Positions 40,401 through 48,176 of a DNA stretch of 64,000 nucleotides are shown here, one piece after another (position 1 is the first letter of the stretch; each line of letters starts with the position of its first letter). The position numbers and the translations under genes were made by a program. The stretch is from NCBI RefSeq assembly GCF_001659705.1, contig NZ_CP015971.1, forward strand, positions 1,240,001 through 1,304,000, read 5' to 3'. A model generated the notes under the pieces. That model was not told the DNA's origin. It ran no database searches and saw only the letters and a list, made by a program, of their open reading frames with translations. This DNA is from Arachidicoccus sp. BS20 (GTDB taxonomy: Bacteria > Bacteroidota > Bacteroidia > Chitinophagales > Chitinophagaceae).

Positions 40401-40782
40401 TGCTCGGACGATGATGTTGTGGCCAGTTAAATTCTATTCCGCCCGAAATCCAAGGTCCGGTCAAACCGACCAACGCAGGCTTAATGACCTGGTTGTAATA
40501 AATAAAATGACGCTCTTTAATTTTATCGTAAGCCATTTGAATGCGGCCGCCAAGCTCAGGCAGAATCAGCACTTTGAGGTATTTATTCTCTAAAAATAAT
40601 CCAATGTATTCCTTATCAATTTTCTCGTCATAAATTTTTTCAATCACAGGATTCGGATACACCACGCCGCTGCTTCCCTGGTAAACACGTTTCTCAAAAA
40701 ACATCGGATTTTTGTCGGGCTTGCCCACTTCATACGTCGGTATCGTAACTTTTTCTTCCCAAACTTTTACAGACTGATTCAT
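37489..40782 (-). CDS. DUF5107 domain protein with C-terminal TPR repeats
   Basis: 1097 residues, no evident signal peptide. The first 430 or so match DUF5107, a galactose-mutarotase-like beta-sandwich (KYLKVLILPELGGRIQMAYDKIKERHFIYYNQVIKPALVGLTG; GIEFNWPQHHRPSTFEPVDF). The remaining part is a long run of tetratricopeptide repeats (DVRNNNALGLWYLRRGQFAKSEPYFRAAI; APYYLGNLFYDKRQYDDAIKYWE). Such proteins recur in Bacteroidota sugar-utilisation loci next to sugar porters. Carbohydrate binding or processing in the cytosol is likely, but no catalytic activity can be assigned. It sits between the sugar porter and GH125 genes. Confidence 0.82.
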   Translation of the reverse strand: MNQSVKVWEEKVTIPTYEVGKPDKNPMFFEKRVYQGSSGVVYPNPVIEKIYDEKIDKEYIGLFLENKYLKVLILPELGGRIQMAYDKIKERHFIYYNQVIKPALVGLTGPWISGGIEFNWPQHHRPSTFEPVDFTLEENADGSKTVWINEVERMFHTKATVAFTLHPDTAYIEIKAKLYNRSALPQTFLWWANPAVKVNDDYQSVFPSDVNAVFDHGKRDVSAFPIATGTYYKVNYAPGTDISMYKNIPVPTSYMAIHSDYDFVGGYEHDTQAGLLHVANHHVSPGKKQWTWGHSDFGQAWDRNLTDEDGPYIELMTGVYTDNQPDFSWLMPYETKTFTQYFMPYRELGVVKNASKDILVSVKNEGEKLSLKVYVTSKQKEVRIISYFDNKKILDEVATILPENVFTKELSLDDAYDESKIKIIIYSTAGKELLKYEPALNKQNDIPTPAQPALQPNEVASCEQLFLTGQHLEQYRHATYNPVPYYEEALKRDATDVRNNNALGLWYLRRGQFAKSEPYFRAAIKTITQRNPNPYDSEPYYNLGLSLKYQNKIEEAYDAFYKATWSRAWKDIGYLSVAQIDMLRGDYKLALEHAISSIDNNANNSKAYVLKAAAARKLNLLDEAKAACDAGLQRDKFNLGLLYELSLTDENYLNELKKLSRDAAQNFIEYALDYADAGLFEDAIAFINLALESSHYPMLYYYSAYFNHQLNKKEKSLKCLQQAAYADAYLCFPDRLQDVNVLQFAIDNNPADNKAPYYLGNLFYDKRQYDDAIKYWEISEKRDADFATVYRNLGIAYFNKRNDKDKALAYFEKAFSLDKTDARVLMELDQLYKRLNHPIEKRLLFLEENSDVANERDDVYLEKLSLYNFKGEHAKSLQLLNHRKFHPWEGGEGKVSGQYLYALIQSARKEIEDKNFDEAIELLNTARADSYPHNLGEGKLYGAQENDIYYWLGVAYEGKGCAEKAKENFDKASAGLDELSAAVYYNDQQPDKYFYQAMAWKKLGNSDKANVMFNKLVRYADEHINDEIKIDYFAVSLPDLLIFDADLNERNKAHCLYLKGLGNLGLGNNTEAKECFRRVLKIDNNHFGVKGQLDFIG

Positions 40783-40891
40783 AATTGATAAAGCATTTTT
40801 TATTTTTTTTTACCATTAAGAAGTTAAGTGAATTAAGATTCCGCACCAATTACTCAAAACTTAATTTTCTCAATGCCTTTATGTTTTTATT

Positions 40892-42214
40892 TTAATGTCT
40901 CATTAAATTTTCTTCCAAATCTTCCAGCGATTTGCCTTTGGTTTCTTTTACTTTAAACAATACAAATACAAAGCCCAGCGCGCATATTGCTGCATAGATA
41001 TAAAATGTTCCGTCTTTGAATTTTTCAAACAAAGGCGGAAAGGTAAACACCAATAAAAAGTATGCCGCCCATAAAAAAATCGTTGCTATGGATATTGCCG
41101 CGCTCCTGATTTTTGTAGGAAAAATTTCTGCAATCAACACCCAGGTTACAGGCGCAAGCGACATGGCATAAGTGCCGATTGCCGCCATTAAAAACCATGA
41201 AACGGATGATGAATTCGTTGCTAATAATTGTACAATTACGATATACAAAATCGTCAATCCGCCTGCGCCAATAAGCATTAAAGGTTTTCTTCCGGCTTTA
41301 TCAACCAACAACATCGCCAGAATGGTAAACACTAAATTGATGCCTCCGATAAAAACCGTCTGCAATAATTGATTGTCCTGCGAAGCGCCGATGCTCGCAA
41401 AAATTTTAGGCGCGTAATTAAAAATCACATTGCTGCCGCACCATTGCTGAAACACCGCTAATCCAATGCCCACAATGGTTGCAGGCAAAAACATTTTGGA
41501 AAACACTTCGCTGTAATTTGCTTTTGTAATGCCTTGCAATGATTTTTTTATTTTGTTGATTGATTCACTTGCATAAACATCATCGCCGATTTTTGTCAAT
41601 ATCGTTTTTGCTTTCCCTTCTTTGTTTTCTTTCAGCAACCAACGCGGACTTTCGGGTAAAAAATACGCGCCGAGTAAAAACAATCCCGATGGAATGACGC
41701 CCAAACCGAACATCCAGCGCCAGGCATTTTCACCTGTATTTCGCAAGGTATAATTAACCAGATTGGTAATTAAAATTCCGATAACGACAGTCAGTTGATT
41801 AATGGCAACCATTCTTCCGCGAACGTGCGCGGGCGCTATTTCCGCGATGTACATGGGCGATAACATGGATGCCATTCCCACGCCGATGCCGGCTGCAAAT
41901 CTTGCGCAGATAAAAATATTTCTTGCAGGCGAAAATGCCATCAATAAAGAGGAAACGGCAAACACGGCGGCGGCTATTAACAAGCCGGAACGGCGACCGT
42001 ATTTGTCTGCAATTCTTCCTGCGAACAAACAGCCGAGCATCGCTCCTAACGCCAAACTTCCCGTTGCAAAACCTTCCCAATAAGCATCTAACATAAACTG
42101 CTTTTGCAAAAAAGGCAATGCGCCCGAAATAACCGCAAAGTCAAACCCGAAAAGATATCCGCCGAGCGCGGAAATAAAAGATATGCGGAGAATGTATTTG
42201 TTGTTGAATTTCAT
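40892..42214 (-). CDS. Sugar porter family MFS transporter (XylE/GLUT type)
   Basis: 440 residues, 12 transmembrane helices. Sugar-porter signatures are GRIADKYGRR (66-75) after helix 2, PESPRWLL after helix 6, QQWCGSNVIFNYAPKIF in helix 7, DKAGRKPLM and the C-terminal KETKGKSLEDLEE. It moves a monosaccharide, often with protons, across the inner membrane. Located 109 bp upstream of the DUF5107 gene and 165 bp after GH97, all in the same direction. The specific sugar is unknown; mannose or galactose fits the context. Confidence 0.94.
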   Translation of the reverse strand: MKFNNKYILRISFISALGGYLFGFDFAVISGALPFLQKQFMLDAYWEGFATGSLALGAMLGCLFAGRIADKYGRRSGLLIAAAVFAVSSLLMAFSPARNIFICARFAAGIGVGMASMLSPMYIAEIAPAHVRGRMVAINQLTVVIGILITNLVNYTLRNTGENAWRWMFGLGVIPSGLFLLGAYFLPESPRWLLKENKEGKAKTILTKIGDDVYASESINKIKKSLQGITKANYSEVFSKMFLPATIVGIGLAVFQQWCGSNVIFNYAPKIFASIGASQDNQLLQTVFIGGINLVFTILAMLLVDKAGRKPLMLIGAGGLTILYIVIVQLLATNSSSVSWFLMAAIGTYAMSLAPVTWVLIAEIFPTKIRSAAISIATIFLWAAYFLLVFTFPPLFEKFKDGTFYIYAAICALGFVFVLFKVKETKGKSLEDLEENLMRH

Positions 42215-42232
42215 TTACTGTTTATGTTTATT

Positions 42233-42355
42233 GAGATTCCTCACTCGTTCCTCCTTCGGAATGACGAACACGTTCTTTAATTCTATTATACAATCATGAT
42301 AACATTTGAACGAAATTGAAAACCCATGCGCCGTCATTCCGAAGTGAGGAATCTC
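42233..42355. repeat. Long inverted repeat between GH97 and sugar porter genes
   Basis: Left arm 42233-42266 and right arm 42332-42355 are complementary (GAGATTCCTCACT...TTCGGAATGACG), except for a 9-nt insertion in the left arm. The loop is about 65 nt. This GGAATGACG-type phrase is a familiar dispersed intergenic repeat in Bacteroidota. In the transcript it would form a large hairpin between two genes of the locus and could attenuate or stabilise the mRNA. Confidence 0.7.
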
Positions 42356-42379
42356 ATTTATTATTTTCTATTTAAAAAA

Positions 42380-44344
42380 TTATTCATGAATATACATCGC
42401 CATACCGCCGCCGCTCACAAAGTGAAGCGGAATGCGGGTTTCATGCGTTACCGTTATTGTTTTGTAATTATATTTTGTTGCATCCTCAGCATCATCTTTG
42501 GTGTCGGAATAAATTTCTGCCGTGAAAGTTTTTCCTTTAGGCAGAAAAGAAAAATCCATATTTAAATTTCTTTCGGTCCAGTTCGTCATGCCGCCTACAA
42601 ACCAATCGTTTCCTTTTCTTTTTGCCAATAAAGCATACTCTCCAACCCTTGCAGCCAACACTTTTGTATCATCAAAAGTTGTCGGCACAATAGATAAAAA
42701 TTTCAATACATCAGGATATTTTTCATAAACGGTCGGCGCATCGCAAAGCATTGCCAAAGGTTGGTCAAACACAACGTACATCGCGAGTTCGTGGCAGCGC
42801 GTTCCCATCACGGAAGGCAAGCCTTCGCCAATCGGCTTGAAATCAGCTTTGGTTTTGTTACGCATTCCGCCGGGCGTATAATCCAACGGACCGCCTAACA
42901 TTCTCGTAAAAATAAAAGTGAGATGATGCTCCGGGTTTGCCGTTGTGTCCCACTTATCACATTCTTGTCCGCGCACCGCTTCGTAGTTTAAGATATCCGG
43001 ATAAGCACGTTGCAAGCCTGTAGGTTTGGTACAGCCGTGAAAGTCAATCATCAAATGCCGTGCTGCTGCGGCTTTCGCGATTTGTTCCATCGAAGCGATC
43101 GCCAATTGGTCGTCGCGGTCAAAGAAATCAACTTTCAATCCTGCCGCTCCAAGGCTTTTAATATAGTCCAGATTTGCATCTAAATTTTTCAGTAAAGATG
43201 TTGCCACACACCAAAGGAAAACGCCCACGTGTTCCGACTTTGCATGACTAATCACTGCACGGATATCAATCTTAGGATTTGGTTTCTGAATGTCGTAAAC
43301 ATTCGACCAGCCGGCGTCAATCATCATATATTCTAAATGATTTTTAGCAGCAAAATCAACATAATAATTGTACAGTTGTGTTGTGCGGTTGTCCATACCC
43401 GAAGGAATATCAGCGCCGGGCAATAACGCATCGTGCCACCATTCCCACGCAGCTTTGCCGGGTTTTATCCAGTTTGTATTTTGCAATTGACATGGTGTTG
43501 CTAATTTATAAACTAATTCATTCGTCAATAAAGATTTATCGTCATTTGTAACCATGACGATGCGCCAGGGAAAACTTCTCGACCCTTTTGTGTAAGCGAT
43601 ATACGGCGCTCTTTCTTTGACAACGGAAACAAAATTTCCCCAACTGCCCATCACTGTTTTTGAAGGATAATTTGCCCAAAGCCCTTGCATTGTATTATTT
43701 GATTTTTGTAAATACATTCCGGGATAATCCAACACGTCAGACTCTGCAATTACAATTCTTGTTCCGTTTTTATCGGTAAATAATGCAGGCGTAATCGCGT
43801 GTTTGTCTTCAGGAATTTTACTGAACGAAGGATACGTGTAAGACAATTCCCAAGCTGTGTAATTGTCCGTTTCAGCAACAATTGCCGATGTAGGATGAAC
43901 AATATTAAAATCTGCCTGCTCGTGCATTACTTTAATACTGTCGGAAAAATTTGTAACGAAGCGATAGGCTATGCCTTCATCATAAGCACGAAAAATGACG
44001 GAATAATTATTGTCAAAATCAATCGTCAATTCATTGTAATTATCTTTTAGTTTATCAAATTTCCCGTTGATGAAATCAATAGTTTGGTTGACAGTTTTTG
44101 TATGTATATTTTTGATTGAACAATTTTTCCCTATAACCGCTTTGTTAAGCGTCATCGATATTCCCGAAGAATTTAAGACCAAAGAATTATTAAACCGGAC
44201 ATCATAAACAATGCTGTCACTAACGGTTATTTCGGCTTTGATTTTTTTGTCCGGCGACTGTAAAGAAAAATGTTTTATATCATTTGCATTAGCATAAAAG
44301 ATATTCGACATGATGATGCCGAGTAACAAAAAAATCTTTTTCAT
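42380..44344 (-). CDS. Glycoside hydrolase family 97, retaining alpha-galactosidase-like
   Basis: 654 residues from the ATG at 44344, which gives a clean signal peptide (MKKIFLLLGIIMSNIFYANA). N-terminal beta-sandwich (SLQSPDKKIKAEITV, EGIAYRFV), central barrel (KAAWEWWHDALLP, EYMMIDAGWS) and C-terminal domain. Asp406 in GLKVDFFDRDD is at the nucleophile position of the retaining subgroup (alpha-galactosidases), whereas the SusB-type inverting subgroup uses Glu there; Glu455 (NYEAVRGQE) is a candidate acid/base. It hydrolyses terminal alpha-linked galactose or glucose in the periplasm. First in the run GH97, porter, DUF5107, GH125. Confidence 0.9.
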   Translation of the reverse strand: MKKIFLLLGIIMSNIFYANANDIKHFSLQSPDKKIKAEITVSDSIVYDVRFNNSLVLNSSGISMTLNKAVIGKNCSIKNIHTKTVNQTIDFINGKFDKLKDNYNELTIDFDNNYSVIFRAYDEGIAYRFVTNFSDSIKVMHEQADFNIVHPTSAIVAETDNYTAWELSYTYPSFSKIPEDKHAITPALFTDKNGTRIVIAESDVLDYPGMYLQKSNNTMQGLWANYPSKTVMGSWGNFVSVVKERAPYIAYTKGSRSFPWRIVMVTNDDKSLLTNELVYKLATPCQLQNTNWIKPGKAAWEWWHDALLPGADIPSGMDNRTTQLYNYYVDFAAKNHLEYMMIDAGWSNVYDIQKPNPKIDIRAVISHAKSEHVGVFLWCVATSLLKNLDANLDYIKSLGAAGLKVDFFDRDDQLAIASMEQIAKAAAARHLMIDFHGCTKPTGLQRAYPDILNYEAVRGQECDKWDTTANPEHHLTFIFTRMLGGPLDYTPGGMRNKTKADFKPIGEGLPSVMGTRCHELAMYVVFDQPLAMLCDAPTVYEKYPDVLKFLSIVPTTFDDTKVLAARVGEYALLAKRKGNDWFVGGMTNWTERNLNMDFSFLPKGKTFTAEIYSDTKDDAEDATKYNYKTITVTHETRIPLHFVSGGGMAMYIHE

Positions 44345-44378
44345 TTTATAAAATCTCATTTATACTCTTTAATAAAAT

Positions 44379-44544
44379 AAACCACATAGAAACATAGTTT
44401 GCATAGATGAATGAAGCGAAGAAGATAAGTTCACAATAGATTTTCATCTTCGATGAAAAATGCCAAGATGTTCTTCTCGAGTAAATATTAATCAACTTCA
44501 ACAATCAACCGTTTTATAAAAATTTCTATGTGCATATGTGGTTT
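44379..44544. repeat. Inverted AAACCACATA / TATGTGGTTT arms between galM and GH97
   Basis: Exact 10-bp arms at 44379-44388 and 44535-44544, with further partial pairing inward (GAAACATAG and TTCTATG). The interior has no gene. This is another dispersed Bacteroidota intergenic repeat type, located in the 209-bp gap between GH97 and galM. Confidence 0.5.
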
Positions 44545-44553
44545 CATTCCAAT

Positions 44554-45570
44554 TTATTTTACACCAAAACTGAATTTGATAAACTCGTTATATTCTTCAT
44601 TCACATCCAAAATTGTCGATGGAAAATTTGCATGATTCGGACTGTCGGGATAATACTGACACTCTAAACAAAAGCCGTCAAATGGCTGATATTTTCTTCC
44701 GAAATAACCGTCCACACTACTTTCCAGAAAATCGCCCGTGTACAGCAACAAGCCCGGATAAGATGTAAAAACACTCATTGTTCTACCTGAAACTTTTTCC
44801 AAAACTTCACAAACAGGCGCTTCGGAATTTGGTTGAATCACATAACAATCATTCAAGCCTATTGCTTTATCATCCGTAATAATCAATTTTTCTTTTATTG
44901 AATTGTGATGAAATTTTTTATTCCCTGCGTCAACGATTTTTCCTGTCGGAATATAATGCTCATCAGTTTCCACAATTTTACCGGAAGCGATATTTAATTC
45001 ATGTGACAAAATATTTTCTCTTCCCACGGATAAATTGAAATAGCTGTGATTGGTCAGATTCACAATCGTTTTCTTATCTGTTGTGGCATTATATTCAATC
45101 AGCAATTCATTTTCATCATTCCAGGTATAAGCTACTGCAAGTTGAAGATTGCCGGGAAATCCGCCTTCGCCGTCTTTGCTCAACAATGAAAAAGAAACGG
45201 AATCGTTTTTTATTTCGTAATCGAATATTCTCTTGTGAAATCCGCTTGCGCCGCTATGATTGCTATTATTATTTTCATTCGCTTCCAAAAAATACCGTTC
45301 ATTATCTATCTTAAAACCTGCATTGGCGATGCGGTTTGCAAACCGACCGACAGTCGCACCTATGTAACATTTGTCTTTTAAATACCCTTCTAAATTTGAA
45401 AAACCGAGCACCACATTTTCTTTCATTCCGTTTTTGTCCGGTACAACAATTGAAACCACAGAAGCCCCGTAGTTCGTGAGTTGCACATAATTTTTATTTT
45501 TATTGACGAGCGTAAAAAGAAAAATATCTTTCTCTCCTAATTTTCCTAAAAACTCTTTCTGTATCAACAT
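44554..45570 (-). CDS. galM: Aldose 1-epimerase (galactose mutarotase)
   Basis: 338 residues of the galactose mutarotase family: NHSGASGFHKRIFDYEI (first catalytic His region), VNLTNHSYFNLS (second His), GLNDCYVIQ and FCLECQYYPDSPNHANFPS (catalytic Glu). It interconverts alpha and beta anomers of hexoses in the cytosol and so feeds the monosaccharides released by this locus into metabolism. It has its own well-formed promoter at 45603-45633. Normal length. Confidence 0.94.
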   Translation of the reverse strand: MLIQKEFLGKLGEKDIFLFTLVNKNKNYVQLTNYGASVVSIVVPDKNGMKENVVLGFSNLEGYLKDKCYIGATVGRFANRIANAGFKIDNERYFLEANENNNSNHSGASGFHKRIFDYEIKNDSVSFSLLSKDGEGGFPGNLQLAVAYTWNDENELLIEYNATTDKKTIVNLTNHSYFNLSVGRENILSHELNIASGKIVETDEHYIPTGKIVDAGNKKFHHNSIKEKLIITDDKAIGLNDCYVIQPNSEAPVCEVLEKVSGRTMSVFTSYPGLLLYTGDFLESSVDGYFGRKYQPFDGFCLECQYYPDSPNHANFPSTILDVNEEYNEFIKFSFGVK

Positions 45571-45602
45571 AAACCGATAACCCCTAATTAATATTTGTTA
45601 GG

Positions 45603-45633
45603 CAAAAATAACTACAGACAGAGACGCCGCAAA
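45603..45633 (-). promoter_or_regulatory. Promoter of galM
   Basis: Minus-strand TTTG at 45633-45630 and TATTTTTG at 45610-45603 with a 19-bp spacer match the Bacteroidota -33 (TTG) and -7 (TAnnTTTG) elements. The -7 box ends 32 bp before the ATG. Confidence 0.7.
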
Positions 45634-45784
45634 TAGACAAATCTTTGAAAAGGATAGATTATTGTACGAAAGGACAAAAGAATGCAATAAACAAAACAGA
45701 TAATATTTTTTTCCTCCTGCAAAGCTGTTGAAAGAGTAGCACATACGTGTCGCCTTGCTTGTTGGCAAAAGTATCCAAATAAAA

Positions 45785-45811
45785 AAAACGAGTTCTTTTC
45801 GAACTCGTTTT
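45785..45811 (-). terminator. Terminator downstream of the DUF4136 lipoprotein gene
   Basis: Perfect 11-bp stem (AAAACGAGTTC / GAACTCGTTTT) with a 5-nt loop, followed on the minus strand by eight T. It lies 26 bp after the stop codon at 45838. Confidence 0.88.
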
Positions 45812-45837
45812 ACTTTAGATTATTCTATATCACAACT

Positions 45838-46464
45838 TTACCTTAAAAGATTCTTCATTTTTAAATCGTTCACAATCGTTTTACCAAAGTCGTATCCCAA
45901 TTTCTCAGGCGAACTCGGGTCAACCGTTTCGGACTGTGCAGAATAAATCAGTTTGTTGTTATTCTGTAAATCATACAGGTTTGTTTCAAACGAATAAGAC
46001 GATGTTCTTTCGTAATAACCTGCATAAGGCGCTCCCCACATATACGGCGAATAAAAAGAATAATATCCCCAAAATGAATAATACGGTCCCCAATAACCGG
46101 GTACATACCTGTGCCCGGAATTTTTATCAATCAGCGCGATTGTAATAACACCGTCAATATCGTGCGAATGCAAACGATGCAATACTTGTTTCTCTGTCAA
46201 ACCTCTAAATGCCACAGGACCAAATACATCGGTAGCTGTTTCGGCTTTAACGCCAATGGTTGCGAGGTCTTGCGCAAGTGCATTTTCCATATTCACTTTC
46301 ACTGCTCTGTTTCTGTTGCTTAAAAGTCCGAGTACCAAAACTTTGTTGAAGTGCTTGCCTGTTTCCGTGGCTTTTGGAGAAACCCAGCTTGTTGTGAGGC
46401 GTGAAGTGCTGCAGCTTGCCAATAAGAGCATTGCAGGAATACACCATAAAAATATCTTTTTCAT
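45838..46464 (-). CDS. DUF4136 domain lipoprotein
   Basis: 208 residues with lipobox LLASC (Cys18). The sequence (STSRLTTSWVSPKATETGKHFNKVLVLGLLSNRNRAVKVNMENALAQDL) fits DUF4136 lipoproteins. An aromatic Tyr/Trp/Gly-rich stretch (VPGYWGPYYSFWGYYSFYSPYMWG) lies in the middle. Function unknown; envelope location. It has its own terminator and seems to be a single-gene unit between galM and coaE. Confidence 0.8.
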   Translation of the reverse strand: MKKIFLWCIPAMLLLASCSTSRLTTSWVSPKATETGKHFNKVLVLGLLSNRNRAVKVNMENALAQDLATIGVKAETATDVFGPVAFRGLTEKQVLHRLHSHDIDGVITIALIDKNSGHRYVPGYWGPYYSFWGYYSFYSPYMWGAPYAGYYERTSSYSFETNLYDLQNNNKLIYSAQSETVDPSSPEKLGYDFGKTIVNDLKMKNLLR

Positions 46465-46594
46465 AACCTTTTGTGTTTGTGGTTTTAAAACTATGTTTTT
46501 AGATAATTATACGATAAAAATAAAACTAATTGCGTATTTGACAAATAAGAATCGAGCAAGGATTAATCAATTTTAATATTTAACTTCTTTTTAG

Positions 46595-47176
46595 TTAAGT
46601 CGAGCTAAACCTTTCGTGCAGAAGCAATACCTGCGGCACAAGCAATTGTTGTTCATCATTCACGACCACATAATCGCAAAGACTCATTTTTTCGTCTTCA
46701 TCCATTTGCTTTACCACACGTTCCATTACTTCTTTCCGGGAAAGATTACTGCGTTGCATTACCCGATGTACGCGCAATTCGAGCGGCGCGTACACGCCAA
46801 TGATTGCATCCAAACCTGCAACGGTTCCTGCTTCAAACAGCAAAGCCGCTTCTTTAAGCACGTAAGGTGTTTTCTGCTTTTCCATCCATTCATCGGCTGC
46901 CCGGATAGTCGCCGGATGCACTATCGCGTTCAGGGTTTTTAATTTTTCTTCATCATTAAAAACAACGGCGGATAAATATTTTCTGTTCAGCGTGCCATTT
47001 TCAAAAACTTCCTTTCCGAAATTTTTCACAAGCGCTGCATGAACATTTTTATCGCCCTGCATAATATTTTTCGCTGCGGAATCTGCATCAAACACAGGAA
47101 TGCCAAACGTATGAAAGATATGCGCTACGGTGGATTTCCCGCTGCCGATTCCGCCTGTGATGCCGATTCTTAGCAT
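46595..47176 (-). CDS. coaE: Dephospho-CoA kinase
   Basis: 193 residues from the ATG at 47176, which places the P-loop GITGGIGSGKST at residues 5-16 as usual; an upstream ATG would add 13 residues. The later motifs FDADSAAKNIM, VHPATIRAADEW, YVLKEAALLFEAG and RVHRVMQRSNLSRKEVMERV are typical. It phosphorylates dephospho-CoA in the last step of CoA synthesis. It lies downstream of the yajC terminator, so probably has its own transcript as well. Confidence 0.95.
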   Translation of the reverse strand: MLRIGITGGIGSGKSTVAHIFHTFGIPVFDADSAAKNIMQGDKNVHAALVKNFGKEVFENGTLNRKYLSAVVFNDEEKLKTLNAIVHPATIRAADEWMEKQKTPYVLKEAALLFEAGTVAGLDAIIGVYAPLELRVHRVMQRSNLSRKEVMERVVKQMDEDEKMSLCDYVVVNDEQQLLVPQVLLLHERFSST

Positions 47177-47285
47177 AAGAGAATTTTTTATTCGTTGTTT
47201 GTCATATCGCTGCACTAAACCAACAAACGCATAAAACCATTTCTAGTGTTGACTATGTGTCTGTAAAATTTGTTTATATAAAAAA

Positions 47286-47323
47286 CAAAGCCGAAAATTA
47301 AAACGTGTTTAATTCCGGCTTTG
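47286..47323 (-). terminator. Terminator between yajC and coaE
   Basis: Eight-bp outer stem (CAAAGCCG / CGGCTTTG) with an inner ATTAAA/TTTAAT pairing, followed on the minus strand by TTTTTTATATA. Located 23 bp after the yajC stop codon. Confidence 0.75.
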
Positions 47324-47345
47324 CTACATTTTTTTGAAAAAAAAT

Positions 47346-47693
47346 TTATTTAGTTGCTGTTCCGCCATTGGCTTTTTGCAAAGCTGTCGTCCATTCCAGA
47401 CTGATGGCAGATTTTTCCAACTTCACGTAACTGCCGGGACTTGTTTCTAATTGAATAGTTGTACCGTCTTCATTAATTTTATTTACTGTGCCGTGAACGC
47501 CTGCAATAGTTACTATTTTATCTCCTTTCTGTAAATTATTAATAAAGTTTTTCTGGTCTTTTGCTTTTTTCTGTTGCGGACGCATCAGGAAAAAATAAAA
47601 GACTACAATAATTCCCAGCATAGGAAGCATTGTAATCCATGAACTTTGCGCATTACCCTGCGCTGCCATCATTAATACTGCGTTTGTTGTCAT
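47346..47693 (-). CDS. yajC: Preprotein translocase subunit YajC
   Basis: 115 residues: one transmembrane helix (about 20-40, TMLPMLGIIVVFYFFLMRP), the hallmark RPQQKKAKDQKNFINNLQKGDKIVTIAGVHGTV and a short cytoplasmic beta domain. It associates with SecDF at the inner membrane. Gene order nusB, DUF1573, yajC, coaE is common in Bacteroidota. Confidence 0.95.
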   Translation of the reverse strand: MTTNAVLMMAAQGNAQSSWITMLPMLGIIVVFYFFLMRPQQKKAKDQKNFINNLQKGDKIVTIAGVHGTVNKINEDGTTIQLETSPGSYVKLEKSAISLEWTTALQKANGGTATK

Positions 47694-47732
47694 TAATCTT
47701 TGTTTTGATGAAATAAAAAGTTTGAAAATATC

Positions 47733-48167
47733 TTATTTTGTTACCATTCCGGTAAAAGAAAGAACAAAATGTTTATCGTTAACGGTATTGGAACTTACAA
47801 TAATGCTTTTGTGCACTGAGCCTGTCGTGCCGTGATGACTGTCGTATTGTGCTTTTACGAAACCTTTATCGCCGGGCATCACTGCGCTTTTCGTATAATC
47901 GGCAACTGTGCATCCGCAGGTCGGTCGCACTTCGGTAATGTACAAAGGTTTGCTGCCGACATTTTTAAAAGCATATTCAACATTCACTTTGTCGCCAAAT
48001 TTTGCAGTACCGAAATTTTGGACAGAATCAATCCATTGAATGGTTGTATAATTTGAAGTATCTGCGAGAATACTTACAGGAGACTTTACGCCGGAAGTGT
48101 CATTATTGCTTTTACAAGCGCTAAATGCGGCAATTACTACGATTGCCGGTAAAGAATATTTATTCAT
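47733..48167 (-). CDS. DUF1573 lipoprotein
   Basis: 144 residues with lipobox FSAC (Cys18). The DUF1573 core is IQWIDSVQNFGTAKFGDKVNVEYAFKNVGSKPLYITEVRPTCGCTVADYTKSAVMPGDKGFVKAQYD, an immunoglobulin-like fold with the conserved PTCGC motif. Exact role unknown; periplasmic or outer-membrane location. It lies 9 bp after nusB and 39 bp before yajC, so in the same operon. Confidence 0.88.
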   Translation of the reverse strand: MNKYSLPAIVVIAAFSACKSNNDTSGVKSPVSILADTSNYTTIQWIDSVQNFGTAKFGDKVNVEYAFKNVGSKPLYITEVRPTCGCTVADYTKSAVMPGDKGFVKAQYDSHHGTTGSVHKSIIVSSNTVNDKHFVLSFTGMVTK

Positions 48168-48176
48168 AAGAAACGG

